Shown piece by piece: positions 6,932 to 16,483 of a DNA stretch of 33,268 nt (position 1 is the first letter of the stretch; each line of letters starts with the position of its first letter). A program made the translations under genes and the position numbers. This DNA comes from an uncultured Lachnospiraceae bacterium. GTDB taxonomy: Bacteria; Bacillota; Clostridia; Lachnospirales; Lachnospiraceae. The stretch is from positions 3,763 to 37,030 of the forward strand of contig CAJOGN010000022.1 of assembly GCA_905234245.1 (NCBI GenBank). The letters run 5' to 3'. The notes under the pieces were generated by a model. That model was given only the letters and a program-made list of their open reading frames with translations, made no database searches and was not told the origin of the DNA.

Positions 6932-9900
6932 CTATTCCTCTCTTATTTTCTGCAGGTCTTGCAAGAAGTCAAGAAGTGTATCGCACATCTCTTCTGGACT
7001 CTTTACATTATCAGCCTTAATGTTATATGTAAATTCCGGATTCTTTGGATTTGCTGAAAATGTAATGACAGGATGACGTCTCTCTACCAAGTCGATTATT
7101 CCTTCTGGATTGAACCTTGCCTTGTTATACATTCGAATTCTAATCTCATTATCACTTCTTGATATCTTAGTGACGCAGGAACGAAGGGCATTATATTTTA
7201 ATCTGGCAATATTCATTAGATTCATAACCGGCTTAGGAATCTCGCCGAATCTGTCTAACAATTCTTCGAGCATTGCATCATACTCATCATCATTCTTTAT
7301 CTCTGATATTCTCTTATAGATATCTAGCTTATGAACCTCATCTGATATATATTTAGGCGGAATGTAAGCATCTATATTAATATCAATCTCAGTGCTATGG
7401 GCTGGTATGTCCTTATCGCCCTTCTCAAGCTTTAGGGCATTGTTTAACATTTTGCAGTACAAGTCGTACCCCACCGCTTCCATGTGACCATGCTGACTCT
7501 TGCCAAGAATGTTGCCGGCGCCTCTCATCTCTAAGTCTCTTAATGCAATCTTGAAGCCACTTCCAAGATCAGAAAATTCCTTAATAGCCGCCAGTCGCTT
7601 CTCCGCTTCTTCCTTAAGGATTTTGTCCTTCTTATACATGAAGAAAGCATAGGCCATTCTGTTGCTTCTTCCAATTCTGCCCCTTAACTGATATAGCTGG
7701 GACAAGCCTAATCTCTCAGCATCATGAATAATCATAGTGTTAACATTAGGAATATCCAGGCCTATCTCAATAATAGTTGTGGATATAAGCACGTCTATCT
7801 CGCCATTAACGAAATCACTCATTATCTCTTCAAGGCGGGACTCGCTCATTCTGCCATGGGCATATTCCACATTTGCCTCAGGAACAAGCTCCTTAATCTT
7901 ATTAGTCATTTCCATTATTGTATTAATTCTGTTATACACATAATAGACCTGACCGCCGCGGTGCATTTCCCTTAGGATAGCATCCCTTACCATCTCTTCA
8001 TTGTATTCAAATACAAATGTCTGAATAGGCATTCTGTCTACAGGCGCTTCCTCTAGAACACTCATATCCCTTATTCCTGCAAGGCTCATATGAAGGGTTC
8101 TTGGAATTGGTGTGGCGGTAAGACTAATTACATCGATATTTTTCTTAAGTGTTTTAATCTTCTCCTTATGGGCGACACCAAACCTTTGCTCCTCATCAAT
8201 TATAAGAAGCCCCAGGTCATTGAAAGACACATCCTTAGACAAGACTCTGTGGGTTCCAATCACAATGTCTACCTTGCCACTTTTTAGTCCTTCTATTGTC
8301 TGTTTTTGCTGGGACGGAGTGCGGAACCTGCATAGCAGCTCTATGTTGACAGGATAGTTCTCCATCCTCTGTATAAATGTATTATAATGCTGCTGCGCTA
8401 ATATTGTTGTGGGACATAACATTACCACCTGTTTGTTATCCTGTACTGCCTTGAATGCTCCACGAATTGCAATTTCCGTCTTACCGTATCCTACGTCTCC
8501 ACAGATAAGTCGGTCCATAATCTTAGGACTTTCCATATCAGCCTTCATAGCTTCAATTGCTTCCTGCTGTCCCTTTGTCTCCTCATAGGGAAACGTCTCC
8601 TCGAACTCCTTCTGCCATAAGGTGTCCTTGCTGTATACATAGCCCTTATCCTGCTGACGAAGAGCGTATAGCTCAACTAATTCCTTTGCCACTTCACCTA
8701 CTGCATTTTCTACGCTTTGCTTAGTCCTTGACCATGCGGCTGTGCCAAGGGTGTTAAGCTTCGGCTTCTTAGAATCGGCTCCGCCATACTTTTGAATCAT
8801 GTCAAATGAAGATGCAAGAATAAATAGATTGCCTCCCTTGGCATACTCTATCTTAATATAGTCTTTCATTACACCTTCAACTTCGATTTTCTCAATTCCA
8901 CGGTATATTCCAACACCATGATTCTCGTGAACTACATAGTCTCCATTCTTCAACTCCTGTAGGGAATTGAAGCGCTCACCTTTGAATTTTTTTCTGCGTC
9001 TCTTCTTGACCGCAGCCTTAGAGCCGAATATATCATTTTCAGTAATAAGCACGTAGTTAATGTCTGGGAAAGTATAGCCCTTCTCAATCTCTCCTACTGT
9101 AACTAGCACTTCCCCTTCTAATACTTCCTTGTCCTTATTCTCGCTATAGTACGCGTTAAGATCTCTATCAAGCAAATCCTTGGCAAGTCTCTTAGCCTTT
9201 GTCCTTGAGGCAGAGGTTATAATAACCCTCGTACTCTTTTTCTTATACTTTGACAAATCCTCCACAAGCTTCTCGAAGCTTCCACCATAGCTTGTGATTG
9301 ATGTTGCAGTGATATAATAATTCTTCTTAATTGTAATGTTGGCAATTCTTGTATCGAGAACAGATAGAATCAGTCTATGGAACTTCTTAAGCTTTGTCAT
9401 AATTTCCTTAGAAGTCTTCATCATCTCTAGCTGTCTAGGAAGCAAATATCCCTTCTCAAGACGACGTGTCATACTATCTAGGAATTCGCTTTCTCTTACT
9501 ATTAGTTCTTCCTCGAGATTACGGGCATCATCGAATATAACAAGAGCATCGTCAAAGTAATCTAGAATGGAATATGTCTTATCTACAAAGTATGGCAAAT
9601 GCGATTCTAATTCCTGCATTCCCCATCCGCCTCTTATTTCGTCAATTATTTGCTCTGTTGATTTTTGGATTCTGGAAGCCTCTACGATTTTGGATTCTTC
9701 TCTTAGCTTGTTATATAACTTATCAGCATCCTCTTCCATAAGACGAATTCCCCTGTAGATATCGTCCTCTGTAAGAACTACCTCACTGGCCGGGTCTATA
9801 TCTATCACATCAACCTTCTCTACTGAAGTCTGACTCTCCACAGAGAATTTTCTAATAGAGTCAACCTCATCTCCGAATAGCTCCACTCTATAAGGCATAT

Positions 9901-10450
9901 CAGATGTAAGAGGAAATACATCAAGAATTCCACCACGCACTGTAAATTCCCCTGGATGATCAACGCTTGATACATTGTCATATCCAAGGCTTAGAAGTGT
10001 CTTAATCCACTTATCTAAATCAACACTGTCTCCCACCCTGGCACTAAGAGAGTTACTGCTAAATACTTCCTTTGCAGGCAGACAGTTAATGAGACCGTCC
10101 ACACTAAGAAATACAGTAACCTCCTCCTGATTAAGGATTTCTTTGATAGCATTGATTCTTTCCTTCGTAAGAGCATTTCCACGAATATCAGCCTGATAAA
10201 ACATTACATCCTTACCAGGAAAAAATACCCCCTTGTCGCCGTAAGCCTGAAAGCTATTATACAACTGCCTTGCCCTCACATCATCTCTGGCAACTACAAT
10301 GGTCCTGCCTTGAGACATGCCATTAATAATAGCCGGCTTAACAGGCTCAATACAGCCGGACAATTCGTATGTGGCAACACTTCCACGTAGCGCCTTCTTA
10401 AGCTCTGCTAACTCTATTAAGTTGTCAAATGGCTCTTCTAACGCTTTCAT
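6932..10450 (-). CDS. mfd: Transcription-repair coupling factor
   Basis: Superfamily 2 translocase that removes RNA polymerase stalled at DNA lesions and recruits UvrA/UvrB. Its 1172 residues are normal for the family. In order: a UvrB-like N-terminal region (GVFFPGKDVMFY, then HPGEFTVRGGILDVFP), a CarD-like RNA polymerase-interacting domain (NGDYVVHENHGVGIYRG), helicase lobe 1 with Walker A CGDVGYGKTE and the DEEQ box (IIDEEQRFGV), motif III TATPIPRTL, lobe 2 ending in QLRGRIGRSN, the RAGNILG motif, and a C-terminal TRCF domain. All key motifs look intact. It lies 21 nt downstream of pth, the common pth-mfd order of Firmicutes, and is probably cotranscribed with it and with the lipoprotein and exporter genes. 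Confidence 0.97.
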   Translation of the reverse strand: MKALEEPFDNLIELAELKKALRGSVATYELSGCIEPVKPAIINGMSQGRTIVVARDDVRARQLYNSFQAYGDKGVFFPGKDVMFYQADIRGNALTKERINAIKEILNQEEVTVFLSVDGLINCLPAKEVFSSNSLSARVGDSVDLDKWIKTLLSLGYDNVSSVDHPGEFTVRGGILDVFPLTSDMPYRVELFGDEVDSIRKFSVESQTSVEKVDVIDIDPASEVVLTEDDIYRGIRLMEEDADKLYNKLREESKIVEASRIQKSTEQIIDEIRGGWGMQELESHLPYFVDKTYSILDYFDDALVIFDDARNLEEELIVRESEFLDSMTRRLEKGYLLPRQLEMMKTSKEIMTKLKKFHRLILSVLDTRIANITIKKNYYITATSITSYGGSFEKLVEDLSKYKKKSTRVIITSASRTKAKRLAKDLLDRDLNAYYSENKDKEVLEGEVLVTVGEIEKGYTFPDINYVLITENDIFGSKAAVKKRRRKKFKGERFNSLQELKNGDYVVHENHGVGIYRGIEKIEVEGVMKDYIKIEYAKGGNLFILASSFDMIQKYGGADSKKPKLNTLGTAAWSRTKQSVENAVGEVAKELVELYALRQQDKGYVYSKDTLWQKEFEETFPYEETKGQQEAIEAMKADMESPKIMDRLICGDVGYGKTEIAIRGAFKAVQDNKQVVMLCPTTILAQQHYNTFIQRMENYPVNIELLCRFRTPSQQKQTIEGLKSGKVDIVIGTHRVLSKDVSFNDLGLLIIDEEQRFGVAHKEKIKTLKKNIDVISLTATPIPRTLHMSLAGIRDMSVLEEAPVDRMPIQTFVFEYNEEMVRDAILREMHRGGQVYYVYNRINTIMEMTNKIKELVPEANVEYAHGRMSESRLEEIMSDFVNGEIDVLISTTIIEIGLDIPNVNTMIIHDAERLGLSQLYQLRGRIGRSNRMAYAFFMYKKDKILKEEAEKRLAAIKEFSDLGSGFKIALRDLEMRGAGNILGKSQHGHMEAVGYDLYCKMLNNALKLEKGDKDIPAHSTEIDINIDAYIPPKYISDEVHKLDIYKRISEIKNDDEYDAMLEELLDRFGEIPKPVMNLMNIARLKYNALRSCVTKISRSDNEIRIRMYNKARFNPEGIIDLVERRHPVITFSANPKNPEFTYNIKADNVKSPEEMCDTLLDFLQDLQKIREE

Positions 10451-10471
10451 TACTTACCCTTGACTATAATC

Positions 10472-11059
10472 CTAATTATTCCTAATCTGTTCAATTGGAC
10501 CATTGAACTTACTCATGGTCTTGTCTATTCCATCACTTATAATACTTACGATTGCATCAGCCGCAACCTCAAAGCTTTCCTTAACAATGACCCTGTCCCC
10601 TCTGCTAAAACGTGTTAGTACATGAGTTATTACATCTGTTCCAGCAGGAACTTTACCAACACCAATTCTAACTCTGTCAAAGCATTCGGAGCCAACACAC
10701 TTAATAATACTTTTAAGACCGTTGTGACCTCCTGCACTTCCCTTTGCTCTTATCCGAAGCACTCCCACATCCAGATTAAGATCATCTGATATAATTATAA
10801 GCTCCTTATCAGGGTCAATCTTATAATATTTAACAATCTCACTTACTGCTTCTCCACTATTATTCATATAAGTCATGGGCTTAACAAGAATGACTTTCTC
10901 ACCATCAATAAAGCCCTCACCTGTAAGCGCCCTGAACTGCTTTTTTTTGACTTTAATTCCATATTTTTTTGCAAGAACATCTATAGTATCAAAGCCCACA
11001 TTATGCCTCGTTTTTGAATACTTTAATGTTGGATTGCCAAGCCCTGTTATTACGTACAT
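10472..11059 (-). CDS. pth: Peptidyl-tRNA hydrolase
   Basis: Cytoplasmic esterase that frees tRNA from prematurely released peptidyl-tRNA. At 195 residues it is the usual size. The signature motifs are visible: GLGNP at 6-10, catalytic His19 in TRHNVGF, the substrate-binding Asn in MTYMNNSG, the acidic SDDLNLDVG segment, and GSAGGHNGLKSI. It is probably the first gene of the leftward pth-mfd-lipoprotein-exporter operon, with a predicted promoter directly upstream. Confidence 0.96.
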   Translation of the reverse strand: MYVITGLGNPTLKYSKTRHNVGFDTIDVLAKKYGIKVKKKQFRALTGEGFIDGEKVILVKPMTYMNNSGEAVSEIVKYYKIDPDKELIIISDDLNLDVGVLRIRAKGSAGGHNGLKSIIKCVGSECFDRVRIGVGKVPAGTDVITHVLTRFSRGDRVIVKESFEVAADAIVSIISDGIDKTMSKFNGPIEQIRNN

Positions 11060-11096
11060 TTCCCTATACCTCTTTGTTATTTAATCAGCATACTAC

Positions 11097-11125
11097 ATAT
11101 TACCTTTTATTACGCGAATTTTCAA
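11097..11125 (-). promoter_or_regulatory. Predicted promoter of the pth-mfd operon
   Basis: On the minus strand, -35 TTGAAA (11120-11125) and -10-like TAATAT (11097-11102) are exactly 17 nt apart. The -10 matches consensus at only four of six positions. Confidence 0.4.
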
Positions 11126-11173
11126 TATCTGGTAGATGACAAAACTCTTGATTTTTGGTATACTATAAGTGAA

Positions 11174-11198
11174 TAAATGGACTTTTATACCCCGATGC
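11174..11198 (+). promoter_or_regulatory. Sigma-28 (SigD/FliA)-type promoter of the FliD-like gene
   Basis: TAAA (11174-11177), a 14-nt spacer, then CCGATGC (11192-11198) matches the late-flagellar consensus TAAA-N14-16-CCGATAT, differing only near its end. Transcription would begin near 11204, giving a leader of about 50 nt before the gene's ribosome site. The downstream product resembles a flagellar protein, which supports the assignment. Confidence 0.6.
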
Positions 11199-11255
11199 AG
11201 GTAAGAAAGGATTTTTACTAAGCATTATTTCATGGAAGAAAGGAGGGGACGTCTT

Positions 11256-12539
11256 ATGGCTAGGATTGATGCTGCATACAATTATTATCTGTCAACCTAT
11301 AACCCTAGAGGTAATGGTTCTAAGTATGATATCCACAAGAAAAGTGAATTAAGAGCTGCATATAATAATATGCTTAAAACTAACAAGGAGTCTCCTCTGT
11401 ATAAGATTAATATGGACGACGGGGACCTTACTCGTTTTGCCATTGATCTTAAGGAGAACGCCAGAGCCGCTAAGAATATCATTGCAGAGGTATCATCTAA
11501 CGGCGATGATATGGAATCTCTCCTTGATAAGAAAGTGGCTGCTTCCTCTAATGATGACTTAGTTAGTGTAAGCTACGTTGGTGACGAGAACACACAGACA
11601 AGCTCAAGCTTTAATATGTCTGTTGAGTCTCTTGCAACACCACAGATTAACACCGGTAACTTCCTTAATTCCAATGGTTATGACTTTGAGGAAGGACATT
11701 ATTCCTTCGACCTTAACACAACTAGTAATTCATTTGAATTCCAGTTCAATGTTAATATCGGCGATAATAACATAGATATTCAGAAAAAAATTGCAAGACT
11801 TGTAAATTCTTCAGATGTAGGACTTAAAGCAGAGGTTATTAGTAATGGCAGAGACCAGAGTGCTCTCCAGCTAACCTCTAAGAATACAGGTCTTCCAGAA
11901 GGCGCCCATGAATTGTTCTCTATTGAGAGTAGCACCTCATGGTCAGAGATTAACAGACTAGGAATTAACCACACCACTAGTCCTGCTCGCAATTCTTCAT
12001 TTACATTAAATGATACAGAGCATTCGTCTATGTCTAACACATTTACCATAAATAAAGCCTTCGAAGTAACACTTCACAGGCCTTCTAATGGACAGCAGGT
12101 TAATGTGGGATTCAAGACTAATACAGAAGCCCTTGCAGACAGTGTTGGAGACCTTATTAAAGCATACAACAACATGGTTAGGATTGGTGCTGATTACTCT
12201 AACAACCACAACAACTCATACTTCAATGAGATGACTGCAATAGGTCGTTCACTAAGCAATCAGTTATCTGATATTGGAATTAGTATTGCGGATAATGGTT
12301 TCCTTGAAATGGATAGAGAGGCCATCCAAAGTGGCGTTACAGGAGCTAATAGAAGTGACGTATTCAAGACTCTTAATACCTTCAAGCATGCCCTGTCTAA
12401 TGCAGCTGATAAGACCTCTATTAACCCTATGAAATATGTTGATAAGCTGCTTGTTGAATACAAGAATCCGGGTAAGAATTTTACGGCAATATATGCAAGC
12501 AGTGCTTATGCAGGAATGTTAGTAGATCAGGCGTTGTAA
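11256..12539 (+). CDS. FliD-like flagellar capping / hook-associated protein
   Basis: A 427-residue protein resembling FliD (HAP2), the cap under which flagellin subunits assemble, exported by the flagellar type III apparatus. There is no signal peptide. The N terminus (about 1-85) is helical and starts ARIDAAYNYYLSTY, unlike the canonical FliD start. The middle (about 100-290) is beta-rich with a FliD_N-like segment (SFNMSVESLATPQINTGNF) and repeated Asn/Ser/Thr-rich stretches. The C-terminal part (about 300-427) matches FliD_C: LADSVGDLIKAYNNMV, then LSDIGISIADNGFLEMDRE. The start is ATG 11256 because AGGAGG (11241-11246) lies 9 nt upstream; an ATG at 11232 precedes that site. No flagellar operon is nearby. 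It may be a second capping protein or a filament-associated paralogue rather than the main fliD. Confidence 0.72.
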   Translation: MARIDAAYNYYLSTYNPRGNGSKYDIHKKSELRAAYNNMLKTNKESPLYKINMDDGDLTRFAIDLKENARAAKNIIAEVSSNGDDMESLLDKKVAASSNDDLVSVSYVGDENTQTSSSFNMSVESLATPQINTGNFLNSNGYDFEEGHYSFDLNTTSNSFEFQFNVNIGDNNIDIQKKIARLVNSSDVGLKAEVISNGRDQSALQLTSKNTGLPEGAHELFSIESSTSWSEINRLGINHTTSPARNSSFTLNDTEHSSMSNTFTINKAFEVTLHRPSNGQQVNVGFKTNTEALADSVGDLIKAYNNMVRIGADYSNNHNNSYFNEMTAIGRSLSNQLSDIGISIADNGFLEMDREAIQSGVTGANRSDVFKTLNTFKHALSNAADKTSINPMKYVDKLLVEYKNPGKNFTAIYASSAYAGMLVDQAL

Positions 12540-12570
12540 TTATTATTAATTAATAAGTACAGCGCCCTTT

Positions 12571-15240
12571 TTATGCCCTTGAAGAGTGACAGGTAAAATA
12601 CAATATCTGAATTTCTTCTGACAAATCCTTAAATAAATCAAGTGCCATATCAATCTTAGTTTCATCCATATTAGTAAGTGGGTCGTCTAATATAACCATA
12701 GGCTTCTTATTATCGTACATAATATCAATCAGAGCGAATCTGGCACAAAGAGATGCCACATCAATATATCCTGCACTAAGGTACTCTTCCCTTTTAGAAC
12801 TTCCTTCATATACAACTGACACATTAAGATTTGTATCAATACGAAATGCATCACTAGATAAGGCGCCATCCTTGTCATTAATTCTTTCTAAGTAATTTCT
12901 CATTCCCCTTTGCATAGGTCTCATATATTTTGAAAGGAAATTGTTCTTAGCCTTGGTAAGATAATTAATAGTCTTCTCTAAGTAATCTACGTTTCTGTTA
13001 TACTCTAGCTCTTTCTCTCTAAGCTCAGTAATCTGATTAGCCTTATCATGACAACTGTCTATCATCTCTCTAACATCTCTTAACTGATTTCTAGTCTCAT
13101 TAATCTCCTCTATTAAAGATGCAATATTCTTATCTATCTCTCCCTGCTTTTGCTGCAGCTCCTCTACGGAAGCAGCATCTGTGTACTCCTCGTTATCCTT
13201 CTCAAAATCCTGAATATATTCTTCGTGCTTCGCAACCTTAGATGCAACCTCTTCGTATTGTCTTCTCTGAGTTATTACAAAGCCTAACTTCTGGGCAAAA
13301 TTCTCTCCTGTTGTGAAAGGAAATCTATTAAGAAAAGCAGCAATCTTCTTCATCATTACTTCTCTTTGCTCAATGATTTCAGACCTTTCCTTATCATCGT
13401 TAAAATACATAATGTAAAGCTTGTTATCTTCACTTATCTTGAGAATCAATTCCATCTCAGCGTTAGAAGAATACAAGTCCTCCATCTCGTAACAGTTCTG
13501 ATAATGCATAAGCTCAGTATAAAGCTCAACCTCTAGCCTGCTTAACTCTTCAAGGGCATTTCCTCCTGCCTCTACAGCTTTTTCTTCGCTGGCAAGAAGC
13601 GCCTCGTATCTCTCTGCTTTAAGCTCTATATCTGATACCATCTGCTGCAGGGTATCATTAGCATTTACAAGATAATCTGATAGGAATTCCTTACATATGT
13701 TATTAGAAGCATCATACTCGCTCTTCGTCTGCTCATACTTCTCTTTCGCTTCGTTATAATTCTTCTCAAGCTCGTCTATCAAATCCTTCGATATCTTGTT
13801 ACGCTTCCTGTTAATAAGAACACTTACTGCGAACATAACAAGGGCTATTGCCATTCCTGAGAAGCCAACAATATATCCTAAAGTATCGTTAACTAGTATT
13901 ATGGTGGCAACAGAACCAATGAATATTATGCTGCCAATTATAAAGAGCATTATCATAAGAGGCTTGTTACCCCCTGAATTCTCCTTCTTACCCTCCTCGT
14001 ATATATGCTGCTGCTGCTCGTAATATTCTCTTGTCTCTTCTATTCTTCCCTGTAATCTGTTAACATTTTCTGCCTCATTTCGAATTATTTCTAGTTCTTC
14101 CTTAGTAGGCTTTTTCTTGGAAAAATAATACTTAAGCTCTCCTAATGCATTCTTATCCTCTTCAGATAATTGTGCATGCTCCTTCTGAACACGAAGCTCC
14201 GACAATCTGTTGGCACGCTCTTTCCACTCATTAATAGTTTCTTCTTCAAGAGGCTCTGTAAACAATTTCTTAAGAAGCTCTATCTTCTCTTCGCTTGGCA
14301 TATTCTTCTTAATATCGTCAGCCCTGCTTTGTAGTACATCTACCTTCTGAACAAGGTCGAACATCTCTTCCGTCTCTTCTTGCGTAGGTACACCACTGGC
14401 AAAATAATCATCTAGCTCATCAAGCCTTAGCTTCTCTTCATTGTATGTCTTCTTGATGTTGTTGTATTCACCAGTAAGCTGGTCCCTCTCACTTTGCTTC
14501 GTGATTTGGCCTTTTAATACTTCCTTCTCACTTCTTAGCTTAGCGATAGCTTCTTCCTTATCATCAAGAAGCTTTTCATACATTTGCTGGGACTCAAGGA
14601 AGCTGTCTAATTTCTCAACGTCTTCGGCTAATTCTTTGATTTCGTCTTGAACCTTCAGAATCTTGCCTCTTACACCTTCGTCTTTACTGTTCTTCTTATA
14701 TACGCTAATCTCTGTTTGGATTCGTTTAATAGCCACGTCGAAATTGTTAATATCATCCTGCAGGGTTACAATGTCCCCCAGCTTACTATTAATGGCACTC
14801 GTCATCTCTGAATGAATACTGCTTTGTGGTACATAAACAGACTTAGTGAAGGATTCTCTGTCTATACCGAATAATTCTTCACCAAGGTTCTCACTATAAT
14901 CCTCTGAGATAAGATTAGTCTCATCATCGTATAGTTCAAATGTATCATCCTTTTGCCTTGAAGCAAACATTCTCTCTACGCGATATCTCTTACCATCCAC
15001 TTCGAACACCATACTTCCACCGTATGGACCACCATCCCATGGGGCGTACTTCTTCCTGTCTCCTAACTCTTTTCTACTAGTTGAGGCAGGATTGCCATAG
15101 AACATAGAATATATATAAGAGCACAGAGTACTCTTGCCCCAACCGTTATCCTCTGTTAACACGTTGAGACCTTCTTTAAAATCTATTCTTTTATCTTTGA
15201 ATTTGCCATATCCTGCAATATGACAAGATACTATCATCAT
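12571..15240 (-). CDS. yhaN: SbcC/YhaN-like coiled-coil ATPase with a transmembrane hairpin
   Basis: An 889-residue SMC/Rad50-class ATPase of the B. subtilis YhaN type. The N-terminal half-ATPase has Walker A EDNGWGKST (30-38) and Q-loop VYVPQSS. Long coiled coils occupy about 165-425 and 480-760. Between them are two hydrophobic helices (about 427-450 and 454-477) followed by NRKRNK, forming a membrane hairpin where Rad50/SbcC would carry a CxxC zinc hook. The C-terminal half has signature LSAGYID, Walker B MVILDDPLTNMD and switch His in YFTCHSS. It overlaps the upstream nuclease gene by ATGA, so the two are translationally coupled and are expected to act as one complex in DNA end processing or repair near the membrane. 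The role is inferred from family. Confidence 0.82.
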   Translation of the reverse strand: MMIVSCHIAGYGKFKDKRIDFKEGLNVLTEDNGWGKSTLCSYIYSMFYGNPASTSRKELGDRKKYAPWDGGPYGGSMVFEVDGKRYRVERMFASRQKDDTFELYDDETNLISEDYSENLGEELFGIDRESFTKSVYVPQSSIHSEMTSAINSKLGDIVTLQDDINNFDVAIKRIQTEISVYKKNSKDEGVRGKILKVQDEIKELAEDVEKLDSFLESQQMYEKLLDDKEEAIAKLRSEKEVLKGQITKQSERDQLTGEYNNIKKTYNEEKLRLDELDDYFASGVPTQEETEEMFDLVQKVDVLQSRADDIKKNMPSEEKIELLKKLFTEPLEEETINEWKERANRLSELRVQKEHAQLSEEDKNALGELKYYFSKKKPTKEELEIIRNEAENVNRLQGRIEETREYYEQQQHIYEEGKKENSGGNKPLMIMLFIIGSIIFIGSVATIILVNDTLGYIVGFSGMAIALVMFAVSVLINRKRNKISKDLIDELEKNYNEAKEKYEQTKSEYDASNNICKEFLSDYLVNANDTLQQMVSDIELKAERYEALLASEEKAVEAGGNALEELSRLEVELYTELMHYQNCYEMEDLYSSNAEMELILKISEDNKLYIMYFNDDKERSEIIEQREVMMKKIAAFLNRFPFTTGENFAQKLGFVITQRRQYEEVASKVAKHEEYIQDFEKDNEEYTDAASVEELQQKQGEIDKNIASLIEEINETRNQLRDVREMIDSCHDKANQITELREKELEYNRNVDYLEKTINYLTKAKNNFLSKYMRPMQRGMRNYLERINDKDGALSSDAFRIDTNLNVSVVYEGSSKREEYLSAGYIDVASLCARFALIDIMYDNKKPMVILDDPLTNMDETKIDMALDLFKDLSEEIQILYFTCHSSRA

Positions 15241-16331
15241 ATATCTAAATGCTCCCCTTTAAGCGCTTTGATACCAAGTTCAACAATAATTGACTTGTCC
15301 TCGTCCTCAAGGTCTTCCTTCTCAAGAAGCCTTATGAATTCACCCTTGAGACTCTTATCATTAGCAAAACTTGCATAGTCTACATCCACTGTTGTATTAT
15401 CCTTTATCTTAAACAAATAGAAGCTGTCTTCGAACCTCTTCATGATTCTATAGGTATCAATATCGAATAGCTCATCCATATTAGTCTTGCCCACAAGGAT
15501 TATTTCAACAAGATCCTTTTCCGATATACCACTAACAGCAGCTTCCACCTTGTCAATAATATCAGGCATAGCATCTTCCGGTGTTATCATAACCTCTTCT
15601 CTGTGGATTTCCCTTTTCGCAAATGGTACGAACGTATCTACAACCTTACCGTCTTCGCCAATATCTAATAGAACAAATCCCTTAGGACCAACCTCATCAA
15701 ATCCTCTACCTTCAAGGCAGCCTGGATAGACATAGATTCCTTTTTCATCCAGCTCTTCCCTCTCATACTTATGAATATGACCAAGGGCAAGATAATCTAT
15801 ATTCTTATTCTTAAGGTCATTAAGGTTAACCTCATAAGCCTCCTTATTGCCTTCATGATTGGCAAGACCAGCATGTAGTGTTACTATGTTGCATTTGCCA
15901 GGGTCCAGCACAAGGCTTAATGCAACATTCTTATAATTATCCTTGGTAAGCTCCACACCCTTTATAACCACATCACCGAATTCATATTTCTTCCAATTCT
16001 TCTGGTCGAAGAGCTTCACATTGTCTGGTATCTCATATTCATCATCGAACACACCACCCGTGTCGTGATTACCCTTAAGAAATACAAAATCAATATCAGG
16101 GTTTTCCTTAACCAGATCAATAATATGTCTAATGGCTGTCTTTCTTCTTTTGCCATTATCGAATATGTCTCCAGCCACCAGAATAATATCCACACTATTG
16201 TCATTAGCATAGTCAACTAATCTATCAAAATTATGTAGAAGCTCATCTCTTCTCTCCTTGAACTTATCTCCGGTCAATATGCTTTTAAGAGAAGATTCGA
16301 GATGCAAATCTGCACAGTGTATAATTCTCAT
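15237..16331 (-). CDS. yhaO: SbcD/YhaO-like metallophosphoesterase (DNA exonuclease subunit)
   Basis: A 364-residue calcineurin-type phosphoesterase of the Mre11/SbcD/YhaO class. All metal-binding motifs are present in order: CADLHLE near the N terminus, VAGDIFDNG, LKGNHDT, TLHAG and ALGHIHK. A C-terminal region of about 130 residues, probably the capping/ATPase-binding part, follows LEGRGFDEVG. The start at 16331 is chosen because AAGGAG lies 8 nt upstream and the motif-bearing beta strand (MRIIHCADLH) begins there; an 11-codon longer frame has no such site. Together with the coupled downstream ATPase it would form an SbcCD-like nuclease needing Mn2+ or similar ions. The locus has its own predicted promoter. 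Confidence 0.85.
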   Translation of the reverse strand: MRIIHCADLHLESSLKSILTGDKFKERRDELLHNFDRLVDYANDNSVDIILVAGDIFDNGKRRKTAIRHIIDLVKENPDIDFVFLKGNHDTGGVFDDEYEIPDNVKLFDQKNWKKYEFGDVVIKGVELTKDNYKNVALSLVLDPGKCNIVTLHAGLANHEGNKEAYEVNLNDLKNKNIDYLALGHIHKYEREELDEKGIYVYPGCLEGRGFDEVGPKGFVLLDIGEDGKVVDTFVPFAKREIHREEVMITPEDAMPDIIDKVEAAVSGISEKDLVEIILVGKTNMDELFDIDTYRIMKRFEDSFYLFKIKDNTTVDVDYASFANDKSLKGEFIRLLEKEDLEDEDKSIIVELGIKALKGEHLDI

Positions 16332-16366
16332 TAAAGTCTCCTTTATATTACAACACTTATCCATAT

Positions 16367-16395
16367 ATTGTACCCCACCACACTTATAAGGTCAA
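16367..16395 (-). promoter_or_regulatory. Predicted sigma-A promoter of yhaO-yhaN
   Basis: On the minus strand, -35 TTGACC (16390-16395) and -10 TACAAT (16367-16372) are separated by exactly 17 nt. Both boxes match consensus at five of six positions. Transcription would start near 16360, just before the AAGGAG of yhaO. Confidence 0.65.
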
Positions 16396-16422
16396 ATTAC
16401 GCCAATTTTTTCTTTATTTTTC

Positions 16423-16451
16423 TTGTTATTTTCCCTACAAAATGTGATAAT
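16423..16451 (+). promoter_or_regulatory. Predicted sigma-A promoter of the CmpB-family gene
   Basis: The -35 box TTGTTA (16423-16428) and -10 box GATAAT (16446-16451) are 17 nt apart, with a TG dinucleotide one base before the -10. The arrangement is back to back with the yhaO promoter. Confidence 0.55.
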
Positions 16452-16483
16452 TATTATTAGTAGTAATAGAAAAGGAACATACA

